A stretch of 64,000 nt of DNA from Ischnura elegans. Taxonomy: Eukaryota; Arthropoda; Insecta; Odonata; Coenagrionidae. Position 1 is the first letter of the stretch, and each line of letters starts with the position of its first letter. Positions 52,168 through 63,858 of this stretch are shown piece by piece. Both the position numbers and the translations under genes were made by a program. The stretch is from contig NC_060258.1 of NCBI RefSeq assembly GCF_921293095.1, positions 7,888,607 to 7,952,606 of the forward strand. The letters are read 5' to 3'. The notes under the pieces were generated by a model. That model saw nothing but the letters and a program-made list of their open reading frames with translations. It was not told where the DNA came from and made no database searches.

Positions 52168-52871
52168 AAACGAAAAAATGTTTGGTTCAAATAAATAGAT
52201 AGTATATAGGTATAAATTATACCATATTTCTATTTATTCTAGAAAATGTATGAAATTACTGTTCACTTATCAAAAATATATTTTATTTCTTTTTTTTTAG
52301 TCTGATGATACATATATTCCTTATTTTTACAGTTTTCGAATTGCCTTTGGGACGCCCCCCAGTTTTGTTCAATTTAGCAAGAAAATAAATCATGATAATT
52401 ATTTTTTGCTAATGGATACCGAGAAAACCTGCCGTCTCGCACTTAAAGTTTTTGAAATTTTGGTATTTTTGGGTGTTTTTTGGACATTAAGTGCAGATGA
52501 TGTCAACCTCGGATTATTCTATCACTTTTTTGTCTCCTACGACGACTCGTTAGACGTTTGCAAAGTATCACCTCAAATTTGTTTCATTTCTGCCCTTTGG
52601 TTCCCGAGAGTGAGCGTGCACCACCCCAGTCAGACACTTTGGGTGGAACGTGGGAACTTGCTCTCCCCCTTTTATGACAGTTGTGGCTATGCAAAGTCAT
52701 AATGTTAATTTCGGGACCCAACGCATAGGGTCTTAGGCCTTACCCTAGAAATCTGGGAGCAGGTACCAGGACCCCTCGTATTGTATTACCCCTCTTAGTA
52801 GTCATACAATTGTTCATTCAGTCAGTTTACAACATAAATACATATTACTTTCTCAAAAATTATAAACTAAG
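52168..52871. other. No gene recognised
   Basis: A + strand frame at 52406-52702 has no recognisable similarity and is taken as chance. Confidence 0.4.
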
Positions 52872-53398
52872 AATAGGGTGGTTTCCTTCATCAAAGAAAA
52901 CAAATGGTATTGATTGCGATTCGTTACCCACCATCAGTGTACTCGTAATATACAAATTATTTGGTTTTAGAAATACCAGTTTAGACGAATGTTAATGGCC
53001 AATTTGAACCTCATTTGATAAAGGCCAGATTTGCACCCATGCGATGCCACTCCACATGACGTAACAGGGGCCCAGATGCAGTCAGGAGTTTTACATTGTC
53101 TGAGATTACCATTGCACACATGAGGCTCAGAGCTCAGGGAAACATCTCTTAATAATCACCTTTTAAAACTACCTATTGTCAGAAAGTTTCCTTCATTTGA
53201 TAAAGTATTAATAATCCTTATCATCATTGGTAATCATTATTTATTCTCGCGTTTTTGCATGCTTGAAAATTTTCCCTTTTCATTTGATCGCAAAAAATAG
53301 AAATCATCATTTAAAAATCTAAAAGGTTGAAATGTGTACTACTCGAGTAATACTCTTTCGATTTAGGCAATAGAAATGTAATAGGTAACCACCCTATT
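52872..53398 (-). mobile_element. AATAGGGTGG MITE with internal deletion
   Basis: Both ends are present (AATAGGGTGGTTTCCTTCAT and GGTAACCACCCTATT). The middle between TTAATAATCCTT and CGCGTTTTTGCATGC is shortened. Confidence 0.8.
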
Positions 53399-53628
53399 AA
53401 TCAATATAATTCACCAGGAGAAATTAAAGTCGAGATATATTTATTATTTTTTTCCCAAATCCCTCTTTTGCTAGTTGTTATATTCCAACACTGCCGTTGA
53501 CAACTTTTAAGGTAGTAATTTTATATTCATTCTGTTTCTTTGCAGTCAATATTTCATCCTTTCTTGACAACACTGAGATCGTGTGTTACTCCCCACCGAC
53601 TGTCGCCACCACGCCTTGTTTCCATTGG

Positions 53629-53725
53629 CAACTTCCTGTCTGTTAAGTCCAACTGACTCTTGCAACGATTGTTTCAACTTCCTGTCTGCTAAATCCAGCA
53701 AACGCTTACAACAATTGTTTCATTA
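53629..53725 (+). repeat. 48-bp unit repeated twice in the 5' leader
   Basis: CAACTTCCTGTCTG begins at 53629 and 53677, and each unit ends ACAATTGTTTC-like. It lies just before the ankyrin gene's start codon, in a leader exon that may begin at 53546 (acceptor TTTCTTTGCAG). Confidence 0.65.
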
Positions 53726-53735
53726 TCTCGCAAGG

Positions 53736-56700
53736 ATGACGAGCAACATTTCTGCCGTAAATTCCGAGGCATTTGTCAAGGAGAGGCTCTTTGCAGGGCT
53801 GTCAACTGGATCACTGCTGCAGCACAAAGACCTGATGGACATGCTGAAGGACGTGGATATACGTGGCATGTGGCAAAGAACGCCTTTGCACGAGGGAGTG
53901 AGACTCGGTAATGTTGGATTTAATTATTCTCTTTAATTATACTTTACTTTATTTAATTATTCTCTTTAAGTCGTAGTTGTGTCTTCGACTTATTGATCTA
54001 ATCCGGTAACTAGTCAACAACTATCAGCTCTTGACAACCCTTTGCTCATTTCTTTTAATTTCAATTAGCAATCGATTCATTCATAAACTTCAACAGTTTC
54101 CCTTGTTGATTCAAATTAGCATTTCGTTGAAACAATTACTCAATCTTGTTTTGCTTTATCCAACTTGAATTCACCTTTTAACTTCTCTGTTTTACAGTCC
54201 ACAACTTGACTCTTTTTCACGTTTAACGAAGTGCCTGCAAGCCCAAAACCTATTGTACTTAATTATTCTCTTTAATTATACAAGTCGTTGTTGTCTCTTT
54301 GACTTATTGATCTATTCCTGTAACTAGTCAACAACTATCAGCCCTTGACAACCCTTTGCTCATTTATTTTTATGTATATTATCAATCGATTAATTCAAAA
54401 ACTTCAACAGGTAAGGCTGATTGGGTTGAGGAGCTACTTTCGAGAGGAGCTGACCCACTACTGATGGATGACAGTCGCGAGAGTCCTCTCTCTGCGGCTC
54501 AGGAGATGGTTCGCCTCTTCCCTAAAGACCCCCACCGCCTGCAAGTGCTCAAGTTGGTGACGTTGGTGCACAGAAGGGATGAGGCAATGGTGCAGCGCCG
54601 GATCGTATCTCCAAGTGCCCCAACCGCCAGCCTTCTCCATGGAACATCGTCCGAGGTGTCCAGGTCAGACTCTGAAATTGCGTCTCTGAAGACTTGTGTG
54701 GACCCGTTGAGGCAGGAGATGAAGTCTCCTGTCGCTCAGGTGGGCCCTTCCGTGTCGGAAGGGAAGGACCAAACGCGTGGACATTATCCGCTTTTGCAAT
54801 CCCACGAGGCGGCCGAACCGTGGACCGGGGAGAGTGCGACCGTCGCAGCGGCGGGTCTCGGAACGATTGTGCTTTCGTCCGTCGCAATTGAAGAGAGGCA
54901 CAAGTGCATCGAGGGCATGCTGGGAAAGACCCGCATGGTGCAAGGGGACCGATTCGATAGAGTCCGCTGGTTTTACGAGCGGATTTACGATCGGGACGAT
55001 TTCACCGCCTTGATGCTGAAGCACCTGAGTGTGGAGGCTGGGGTGAAGGTTTTGGTGGACAGCGAGTCCACAAACATCGGGAGGATGAAGCAGAAGTGTT
55101 ACGATGTGACCGGGCTCATGGAGAAAGGCAAACGTTTGACCGTGTTCGCCGATGTGGAATCTGGGACCGTTTATTTTGGTGCGGGGGAGGGATTTAGCGA
55201 CGACTTGGTCGCTGGTTGGTTTGCAAGGGCCCTCTCTCTGCTATCTCAGATGCTTCTGTTCGGCAACAAGGGGAGGCCGTACGAACGAGGAGATTCAGAG
55301 AGTGAGCACGAGTGGAAGAAAGTGATGGATGAGGTGGTGGAGGAGAAGAGTTGGAGAGCATTTATTTTGGACAGGTGGATCCTTTATGCATACAGTAAGA
55401 TGTCTGATTTGGCAAAGGACTGTTACATGGCAGCTACGGTTCCTGGGATCATTGCTCGGAGTGGATCCGCAGCGGGAAGATATCAGCTGTTGGACTCTGT
55501 GCCTCTCCTCTTTGCGTTCTACTCAAACCACGTGGTGCCGAAGATGCTAGCCAAGACTAGGGTGAGTAGCATTGATTGGTGATGAGTGTTATGCATACTT
55601 GAAATTTTTCACTTTTCATTCAATCGGGAAAAATAAATATCATCATTAAAAAATCTAAATGTGAAATTCATTCTCCAGGAGTTATAATCCTTCGATTTTG
55701 GCAGTAAAAAAACAATAGGAAACCACACTATTGAGAGATCTGGGTTTGAATCCCGGCTAATTCAAAGTTTTGTGTGAATAATGAACTTTACAAGACATTA
55801 AAGTGAAATTTTGTGTTATCCGTTTTTTTCCATTTTTCGTTCTCTCCCCATCAAAAACATGAAAATCCGAGTCGGTGGGTGTCATTTGGTCAAAATATTG
55901 GTTGATTTGACATGGAATGACCCGACAATGATTTTTCGCGTGCAGGATATTTTTCAGAATTTTATTATGAATTAGCCGAAAGGGTAACAGGGAAAATGGG
56001 GTAGTTCGTTAGGGTGTGAAGCACTCTGTACGGTTTTTCACGGAGATTCCAGATTTTCATGTGGCACATGTCTCAACGCCGAAATCTGGGTTTGAAAATT
56101 CGCCCATCACGACAATGTAAAATTGAAATCGTTTATTTCTCGGAATTGTTTCGACATATGAAAATTCCAAGATAGCCAAAAAATTGACCAAAAAATCCTC
56201 CACCTTATATGTCAAGGAATTTGTCGTACGATTATTGCAAGATGCTCAAAAAAATTCTTAAAGTTTTCCCATAAGAAAAGCATTGGAAACGTTAAAACAT
56301 AAGAAAAAATACTAAATATCAATTGGTCGCAATGAGAACCATACCAAAAAATTAACCAAACAATATAGTCAATGTCCATTGAATATCATGTTCCTCAGAC
56401 GTCTAAAAGTACAAAATGAAAGCAAAAAAGTTTTAGTCCCGTAAGGCTTCCATGTTAATTCAAGTCGATATATCTCGAAAGTAATCGATTTTTTTTAAGT
56501 TTTCAGATTTTTCCTCCCGATGAATTTTTTTTTACTTTTACGTCCAATAAGCCAAATATCCACACCTATCACAGTTTGTGCTGTGAATTTTGATGAATCT
56601 ATGGAATTGCAGCTTTATATATTCACGTTAACCCTAATACAATGCAAGGAGAGTGAGTCTCATGGACTCATCGCATCACATTTTTGAGAATTTTATTAAG

Positions 56701-57387
56701 TTATTGAAATGTCAGCATGTTGTAAATTTTTTTACTTCTTCTAATTGTATATTTCCTTTGAATTAGAGTAATTCAAACTTCTTTCGGAATTAAAGTTACT
56801 TAAAAAATAATTTTTTTCCCTGAATTCCCACAAATCCGGGCAAGGTAAGTCTGTTTGCACGAAATCTAAAAAGTAATGTGCATTTTACAAATATTTGGTT
56901 TGAATTGTCAATATAATGTAAGATTATCACTATGTACATGTAACAATAAATGTTTGGTGTTTTATGCAGTGAAAACAGAAAGAATTAGTCAAAAGAGTCT
57001 ACTGTACTCTCTGTTTGACTATGTATGAAATTAATTAGTAATGTAAAACTTTTGTTAAACAAAAAATAATCAGTTTTATGTTAAATGATTCTATAGTGCA
57101 CAAAATGTACAAATTGATGTGAAAAGTAATATTTTTCACTGTTTAATAGTTTAAATTAAAAGCATAAGTTAAAAGAGTCCATTGGACTCACCTTGCCTGA
57201 TTACGTCAGAAAAATATATTGCCCGTATTAGGGTTGAATGAGCATTACAAGACATTAAACTGAAAGTCTGGATTGTCGGTGTTTTCTGATTACTCGTACC
57301 ATCTCTCCCCCATATTTAACCCGAATAATCGGGTGTGTGCTGTATTCAATCTCTATTTTCTACTTTCAGAGCAATGATGTGGCCTGA
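53736..57387 (+). CDS. Ankyrin protein with degenerate zincin-like domain (3 exons)
   Basis: Exons 53736-53907, 54411-55561 and tentatively 57370-57387, in phase (446 residues). The first two borders are CTCG/GTAATG and TTCAACAG/GTAAGG. Joined, they restore an ankyrin repeat: RTPLHEGVRLG, KADWVEELLSRGADPLLMDD (residues about 48-100). The region after residue 220 reads YDVTGLMEKGKRLTVFADVE, SGTVYFGAGEG, then AGWFARALSLLSQMLLFGNK and GRPYERGD, and later MAATVPGIIARSG and LLFAFYSNHVVPKM. From memory, arthropod ankyrin proteins carry IYIGA...GTLAHELTH...LVYNN--PY-K-D, then ELIVRVP-LLA-Y. The alignment is mine; RALSL (55226-55240) replaces HELTH, removing both zinc histidines and the glutamate. 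Last exon (SNDVA, stop) is weak. Confidence 0.7.
53925..54410 (+). repeat. Duplicated intron 3' end in the ankyrin gene
   Basis: 53925-54096 and 54259-54410 are direct copies, both containing TTAATTATTCTCTTTAATTA, GGTAACTAGTCAACAACTAT (or TGTAAC...), CCTTTGCTCATTT and AAACTTCAACAG. The intron therefore has two identical acceptors; the upstream one would lead into TTTCCC and an early stop. Confidence 0.75.
55595..55732 (-). mobile_element. AATAGGGTGG MITE, short terminal piece
   Basis: Reversed piece ending GGAAACCACACTATT, 33 bp after the donor of ankyrin exon 2. Confidence 0.7.
55800..56600 (-). repeat. GTCATTTCATGTCAAATC repeat, reversed copy
   Basis: Complement of 17100-17790, including GGTTGATTTGACATGGAATG, GGGAAAATGGGGTAG and CATATGAAAATTCCAAGATAG. 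Confidence 0.65.
56628..57237. mobile_element. piggyBac-like MITE, about 610 bp
   Basis: Ends TTAACCCTAATACAATGC and GCCCGTATTAGGGTTGA, with an inner inverted pair (GAGTGAGTC...GGACTC and GAGTCC...GACTCACC). TTAA at the left and TTGA at the right. Confidence 0.65.
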
Positions 57388-57459
57388 TGGACATTGCAGA
57401 AGAGATAACGAGGGAGTTCCATAACCAAAGACGAGATTCATCTCCATCGCTTTAGCATT

Positions 57460-57925
57460 TGGGTCTTGGCTTCCGGGCGTTCCTCCGCATTTAAATGTCC
57501 ATAAGTGTCGACAGTTTCTCCAGCCATCCTGCTGGCATCTTCAGGTCAGAAGTAGCGATGCATAAAATTTGGCCGTATTATATAGGTACCTATGGGGATC
57601 AGAGGTCGATTTTGATCGGCTGGAAATCAGGTGGGCTCTGATTGGTCATTGAAAGACCCTTTTAAATGTGTTGGCTAATATGTAGCCGTCTTATCTGATG
57701 CAGTTCTCAGGGTGCTTTGCTATCTCTATAGCTTTTCGGATTAGCCGAGGATAGTAACGGCTTTCATTACACAAGACTTTAGGCTTATCGAAATCCACAG
57801 TGTGGCCATTGGAAGACCCTTTCTGACCTGAAGACGTCAGCGGGATGGTTGGAGAAACTGTCGTCACTTATGGACATCTAAACGTGGAAGAACGCCCGGA
57901 AGCCAAAAGACTCAAATGAAGAAAC
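57460..57925 (-). pseudogene. Penelope-like element relic with inverted ends
   Basis: Minus strand from about 57815: ATLWISI frameshifts to HTVDFDKPKVL-like residues, then CNESRYYPRLIRKAIEIA-type reading and DGYILANTF. This is the segment beyond the GIY-YIG domain of PLE proteins. The two arms (57473-57560 and 57828-57918) are inverted copies of CTGACCTGAAGAYGYCAGC through GAAACTGTCG. Several frameshifts; dead. Confidence 0.6.
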
Positions 57926-58006
57926 GCCCTGGAAACCTCAGATCAAACTTTAGCATTTCATCTTCTTTCTGTTTGAATTGATGTTCTCTTCTCGTTCATG
58001 TTTTGT

Positions 58007-58138
58007 CAGTGGCGTAGCCAGAAATTTAGTTCAAGGGGGGGGGGTCCAAAACCAGGGAAAGAAAAGGAAAATTATAGTGATTTTATATTTCGTGGGGCAT
58101 CTGGACCCCTTGGACTCCATCCCCTGCCTACGCCACTG
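58007..58138. mobile_element. hAT-like MITE, 132 bp
   Basis: Ends CAGTGGCGTAGCCAG and CTGCCTACGCCACTG. G run at 58036. The flanking 8-mers (TGTTTTGT and CATTTTAT) match only partly. Confidence 0.65.
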
Positions 58139-58639
58139 CATTTTATGTGCCAAATTTTATTTGTAGGCATTATTATTCCAAATTAATTTCCAATGTGTAT
58201 TCTGTTATCTAGTTTAGCAGTGGGAGTGTCTGTTTAGCTATATTTTTGTATTGATCAGTCCTTTGAGTGTGTGTTATATGGTTTGCATTTGCCTGTGCTA
58301 CCCTGGTTTATTATGTTATATCCATGCACATTTTATTAATGCCTTCTCTCTTCTATATGGCACTGTATATTACTCAGAACTTCTCATTATCTCCTCACCT
58401 CTTGTGGGCCCCCTCTATCCTGGAATATTTGCATTTTGTCTGTGTCCGTTTTCTACTTTTCCACAGCGGCCATATCAAACTGTTAAATCTCACGTGTCCT
58501 TGTGTTTTTAACATTCATTGTTTATTATCATATTTAGTGTAATGTTTGGATAATTCCTGTGATCATTGTTCAGCTGTTATTGTAGTCCATGGTAGTGCTC
58601 ATGACTTTTATGCATTATGGGTTATGTAATAACTGTGCG

Positions 58640-58842
58640 CATAGGCGGATCCAGGGGGGGGGCACGGGGGCACGTGCCCCCCCCAGACCCTTACAAATAT
58701 GCTAGATTTTTAATACGGTCCCATTATCATTTCGTTCGTTTTGTATAACGAGGTATCCTTGTGCCCCCCCCTGAACAAAATTCTGGATACGGCCTTGCTT
58801 GTGCCCCTCCCAGAAAGAAATCCTGGATCCGCCCCTGACTGT
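58640..58842. mobile_element. hAT-like MITE with a partial second copy
   Basis: Ends CATAGGCGGATCCAGG and TCCTGGATCCGCCCCTGA. Long G and C runs inside; an internal TTCTGGATACGGCC suggests a second, overlapping end. Confidence 0.55.
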
Positions 58843-59097
58843 GCGTGATGGAATTTTTTATTTATTTTTCCTGAAATCAGCGTTGAAAACACTATGAAAA
58901 TCACTCAAATAAATTTGAAACAATTTTTATGTCGCAGACCTGTGTTATTAGTGCTATAAATTCTGTTCCTTAAATACCTTAATGTGCTGCAGATTTCAGT
59001 ATTGAGGTATGACATTTAATAAATCAGAATACTTTTTAGATTTTTAGGGGCTTGTGATTTTATTTGTGTGTAAGAAAGCGTGTTCAGAGTCTTACTA

Positions 59098-60050
59098 TGG
59101 GGTCATTCCATTTCAAATCAACCAATATTTCAACCAAATGACACCCACCGACTCGGATGTTCATGAAACTTGCCATTGCTATACATTCTGGTACAATTAG
59201 AGATTTTGTGCAATTTAAGTCTCCAATTGTCAATTGTTAATGAAATATGGGCAATTGAAATTTGGGTGTGACCCCTAAAGTGCCGCAACGTGCAACGCAT
59301 GGTGATTTTTATTCTCATCCATAACTCCCTTCCTGTGGGATGAAAAGGCATGGGTTTTTTTCTAAAGCTATGTGGACCATAATGATCCCACGATTATCAT
59401 TAAATATTCACTGCGTGAAGTAATTCAGCTGCAAAAAAATTAAGTTCACAAAAAAATTCGCTTGTACCATTTTTCATTGTCAGCATCCGCAGGGAAAGGC
59501 AATGCGAATACAGACTCATGGTTCAGTTTAAAGTAATCATTAATGTATGAGCAAAGATCCTGATGAAAAGAAATTGCGAGTCCGAAGTTCCTTTTAGTAA
59601 AAAAAATACTCATTCATGGTCATGGGGAAAAATGGCTCTTTTTCAAGGCACATAGAAATTACACAATTTAGAGTAGATATAAGTTAGACTCATGATTAAA
59701 AAATATTGGAGTATGCATAATCTCACTATAGCGTATGCTACTGGCTCTTTAAATAAATTTTTTTTATATTAATACTCCCTCTGCTGGAATAGTTCAGATA
59801 GCACGAAATTAGCAGTACGTGGGGGAGCACATTCACATGATTGCTAATGTGTTTCGTACTCTAAGAGCTAGTAGCATACACTATAGAGATATATTGCATG
59901 CTCCAATATTGTTTAATTGACAATTGGAGGCTAAAATTGTACAAAATTTCTAATCAAACCAGAATGTATGACCATGGCAAGTTTCATGAATATCTGAGTC
60001 GGTGGGTGTCATGGCCTGGTTGATTTGAAATTAGAATGACCCTTATCTCG
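59098..60050. mobile_element. Foldback element, GGTCATTCCATTTCAAATCA ends
   Basis: The left arm (59098-59240) and right arm (59915-60050) are inverted copies: ACTCGGATGTTCATGAAACT, ACATTCTGGT, TCTCCAATTGTCAATTG. A second inner pair (GTATGCTACTGGCTCTT and its complement) flanks 59790. The 1.3-kb copy at 17040-18380 shares the left half. Confidence 0.7.
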
Positions 60051-62019
60051 TGCATACATTAGGCTTGAGATCCTTTTTACATCATTATTTTTTCTTAGTG
60101 GCTACAATATTTGTATTTTTGATAACAGTTTCCGTCTTTACATCGGGTTTTTGATGCATGAACTTAAAGCCACTGGAAACATTATACATATTTTGTCTCT
60201 GCAATTTAATTTTACGCATCAAATCACAATATGGCATTTTATTTTTAAATCCATTTGCAATTCATTCTCTGTTGTTGCGTCACGCTGGGTTTTGCTGTTT
60301 GCATAATGTTTATATTGATTATTCCCCTCTGCAAGTCTTCCGTCGAAAGGAAATCAAATTTGTATACCTTAGTTAATTTTTGTAGTGTTAAGTTTTGCTG
60401 TTAAATCTATTTGAGAAAAGTATTATAATCCAAAGTACCTACTCATCCATTTTATAATTTGTTGACTTTATATTTAATTTTACATTTTTTTAGAAGACTC
60501 TGTTCAGTCATTTAAGGCAATTCCCATCTTTGTATTTACTCTTATATGCATGTGATAATGTTTCGTTTTCCTCCATATTGCTGTCTGTTTTTTCTGAAGT
60601 GTTTTTTTTTTAATTTGGATAGTGTTTGAGTGGAGCAATGCGTACATTCATAAGTGCATAGTTTCAATGTTGTTATTTTTCTCTCTGGTCAGTTGAGTAG
60701 AAAGACTAATGAGTGTGCTTCAATTTAAAATCGACAGTGAATGTCAATGGACGTCTCGCGCCAGCGTTGTTTTCTCGAAGTTTTGTGAATCTAATCATTT
60801 TGCATTTTATTGCTATGCATTATATTATTTAAAGCTATTTCTATTTTTTGTTTTTATATAATCGTCTTCCTCTTGGAGTTACTGCATGCCTATAGTTCAT
60901 ATTGGTCATGTTAACTTCCTGAGAATAATGAATCAATTTGGTTTTTTTTAATTGTTTTGTATTTTGTATTCAGATTCTTAATCATGCCCATGCTTCAAGA
61001 TGCTAATTTATTTCAAATTGTAATGCAATGTTTTAATGAGTAATGTTTATTTTCTGCATCTACTATGGGCATGAGCAAGTATGTGATTGTTATAATATTT
61101 AATTTGGCAGTTCAAGTACATACATAACTTGTTTTATGGTTGTATTCAATGGTGTTTTTATAAAAGCCATTAGTGTTGTCAAATCCTCTCCTCTGGTGCT
61201 TTACTCTTAATGATTTACTCTTAATAGCAACAGTCTGATGTCTACCATGATCTTGTCTAATAGTATTTTCGTTTTTTTATAAATAACACATGATCTTCTC
61301 CAAGTGATGTAAATGATTTTCCTGTATGGACTTGTTTATTGTTTTGGACATGAATCATACAGATTTTATTTTTGTTGATTGCATCAGACCCTGTGATTGT
61401 CCTTAGCATAATAATTTCATCGATTCTTCTTTGTGATTGCGTAAGCTCTTGTAATAGTTTCAGTCATTAAAAATCTTATGAATGTGCTGCATAGGTAAGT
61501 AATGGCTGATATATGTACTGATGTACCCAGTAGTTAAACTCCCACCATAGGACTTGTATTTCTGATAGCATAGCATGCTTCTGTTTCTTATTCCCGACAA
61601 TTTTTTTTGTGATATATTCCCTTTGTTTATGACTGTGTATTGCTTTTTTTCATTTGTCATTATATTCCATTGTATCACAATTGAAAGGTTATTCTTAATT
61701 TCCATTCCTTCTGCATTTCATAACTGGTTTTTAAGTAACTGCGTGTTTCTCTGTGTAACTGTTTTGAAAGCAACGCAATTCCCCTAGTTATTGTTATTTG
61801 CATTATTCTTGAAGCAGAAACTAGGTGCATATGTTTACGAATGCAAAATGTTGCAGTTCATCCGTTTTCCTATCTCTGGTTTATTAATGATGTCGAGAGA
61901 TGGGGAGGTCTAATAATTCCCCTGACTATTCCATTCTTAATTCACCTTACATCTAATTCACGTGATTCGCTCAGACATTGGTTGATGCTGGCACCAGATG
62001 TAGCTACTAATTAATATAC
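60051..62019. other. T-rich stretch without recognised genes
   Basis: The + strand is strongly T-rich, with many short tracts and no repeat shared with the window. It may be a 3' UTR or intron of a + strand gene, but nothing fixes that. Confidence 0.35.
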
Positions 62020-62050
62020 TAGGGCTGTTCGAAAAATAATCTCCATTTTT
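62020..62050. mobile_element. Solo mariner-like terminus
   Basis: ACTAGGGCTGTTCGAAAAAT followed by AATCTCCATTTTT resembles a mariner inverted end next to TA. No partner end or transposase was seen. Confidence 0.4.
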
Positions 62051-62221
62051 TATTTATAATAATAATTTAATTATAAAAATAATAATATTTATTAACTTCA
62101 CTGGGATAATACATCCATGAGTTTCGTCAAGATAATACAGCATTAAATACTAACAGATAATAAAATACGATACAAATGAGCTATGCAAACACACAGCTAT
62201 CAGTGGGATTGAGGTGATAGG

Positions 62222-62400
62222 TTAATACACAACACCAGTTAAAAACTCATTTAGATTGTGGTAGCTCTTTTCAATTAACATATTTTTCAGTTTGGCTTTG
62301 AATTGGATTGATGAGGAAATGGAACGGATGGTGATAGGAATCTTATATTGTACACAGTGGCAATGATGAGATCCCATGTTTTGTATTATCCTCTGCATGT
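62222..62400 (-). pseudogene. LINE 3' fragment, minus strand
   Basis: Reads GSHHCHCVQYKIPITIRSIS, FKAKLKNMLIEKSYHNLNEF. This matches the layout of the last residues of the + strand LINE next door (MYNKLPKEIK...FKNRVQKML). An A-rich tail on the minus strand follows towards 62050. 5'-truncated at the junction with the + strand LINE. Confidence 0.5.
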
Positions 62401-63858
62401 CTTCAAATAATCGACCCACTCCTTTACCTTATAAACGAATCATTTCGCCTCGGTAAATTTCCCCAAGCACTGAGAGAATCGAAAATAATTCCTGTTTATA
62501 AAAGAAAAGGTGAAGTGAATGATATAAATAACTATAGGCCAATTGCCATACAATCACAGATAGCTAAAATATTTGAAACACTCTACTATACTAGGCTAGT
62601 ACAGTTTCTGAATGTACATGGACTGATCTCGAATTGCCAGCATGGATTTAGAAAAAATAGGTCCACTACCACTGCTATACATGATGCCATGGATGTAATT
62701 CTATCTTCGATGGATAGTAGAAGATACCCACTAGGTATTTTCGCGGACTTCTCTTCTGCCTTCAACAATGTCAACCACGACCTACTACTTGAAAAAGCCT
62801 ACAGACTAGGCATCCGGGGTACCCCCAATGATTGGATCCGTTCCTATTTGAAAGAGAGGTCTCACAGAGTTGTAATAAATGTAGATGGCATAAAATACAA
62901 ATCTGATTCCAGCATATCTGACTGTGGTGTGCCTCAAGGGTCGGTCCTAGGTCCTATACTTTTTCTGATGTATATAAATGACCTTCCTTGCTACTTAAAT
63001 TGCACAGAAACCGAAAAGGTTATCCTCTATGCAGATGATGCTAACATCATAATCTCGGCACCATCCTATCCTAACATGGTTGCTAACAGCCAGGAAATAC
63101 TAAAGAAATTAAGCTCTTGGTGCAAAAATAACAGTCTGGAGTTAAACCTTGATAAAACCTTGGTAATTTACTTCTCCAACATGCACAGATACCAGAATGA
63201 CCTCGTGCTTAACATAAATGGACATCAACTATCCCAGGTGCGAAGTACTAAATTCCTCGGCATCCAATTAACAGCTAATTTATAATGGACTGAACATATT
63301 CAATACCTCACCACGAAACTTAGCTCTACTTGCTTCCTTGTGCAGTCAATTAGATATACCGTCAACAGTGAGATATTGCGTACCTTATACTATGGTCAAT
63401 TCTATTCACAAATTATTAATACCATCATTTACTGGGGATCAACTGCTGCAGCAGTTAAAATCTTCAAACTGCAGAAAAAAGTGATCCGGCTCATGGCATT
63501 TGCACCTCCAAGTACACCTTGTCGACCCTTATTTAAGAGTCTTAATATCCTCCCACTCCCATGCATATACATGCTGGTAACTCTGTTATTTATTAAAGCA
63601 AATCTAAGACAGTTCCTGAGGAACTCTGACTTTCACCACCATTACACCAGAAACCAGGATGCACTACACCTTAACTACACCCGCATCAAAGCAACCATTC
63701 AAGGGCCTAAAGCTATAGGTCTGCGAATGTATAATAAATTGCCCAAGGAGATAAAAGTCATAAATAACATTAACAGTTTCAAAAATAGAGTTCAAAAAAT
63801 GTTACATAATAAATTGTACTATTCAACCGAGGAGTATTTTCAAGGCATGGCGAAATGA
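62401..63858 (+). pseudogene. LINE reverse transcriptase, 5'-truncated, one nonsense codon
   Basis: An open frame from 62401 carries RT blocks in order: NYRPIAIQSQIAKIFE, NCQHGFRKNRSTTTAIHD, GIFADFSSAFNNVNH (motif A, catalytic D kept), GVPQGSVLGPILFLMYINDL (motif B), YADDANI (motif C), KFLGIQL. A single TAA at 63283 stands where a codon before WTEHIQYL belongs; the same frame continues to the stop at 63856. The endonuclease half is missing, so this is a 5'-truncated but young copy of a CR1/Jockey-like LINE. AATAAA follows at 63913. Confidence 0.85.

Noticed and set aside
52406-52702. 98-codon + strand frame
   Set aside because: No recognisable similarity, and a second strand frame nearby is equally plausible; treated as chance.
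55738-55770. tRNA-like T-arm (GGGTTTGAATCCCGG)
   Set aside because: No A box, anticodon arm or acceptor stem fits around it; at most a relic of a tRNA-derived repeat.
58251-58542. Overlapping hydrophobic frames of 86-91 codons
   Set aside because: T-rich DNA yields chance Phe/Leu-rich frames; no start context, splice signal or family resemblance.
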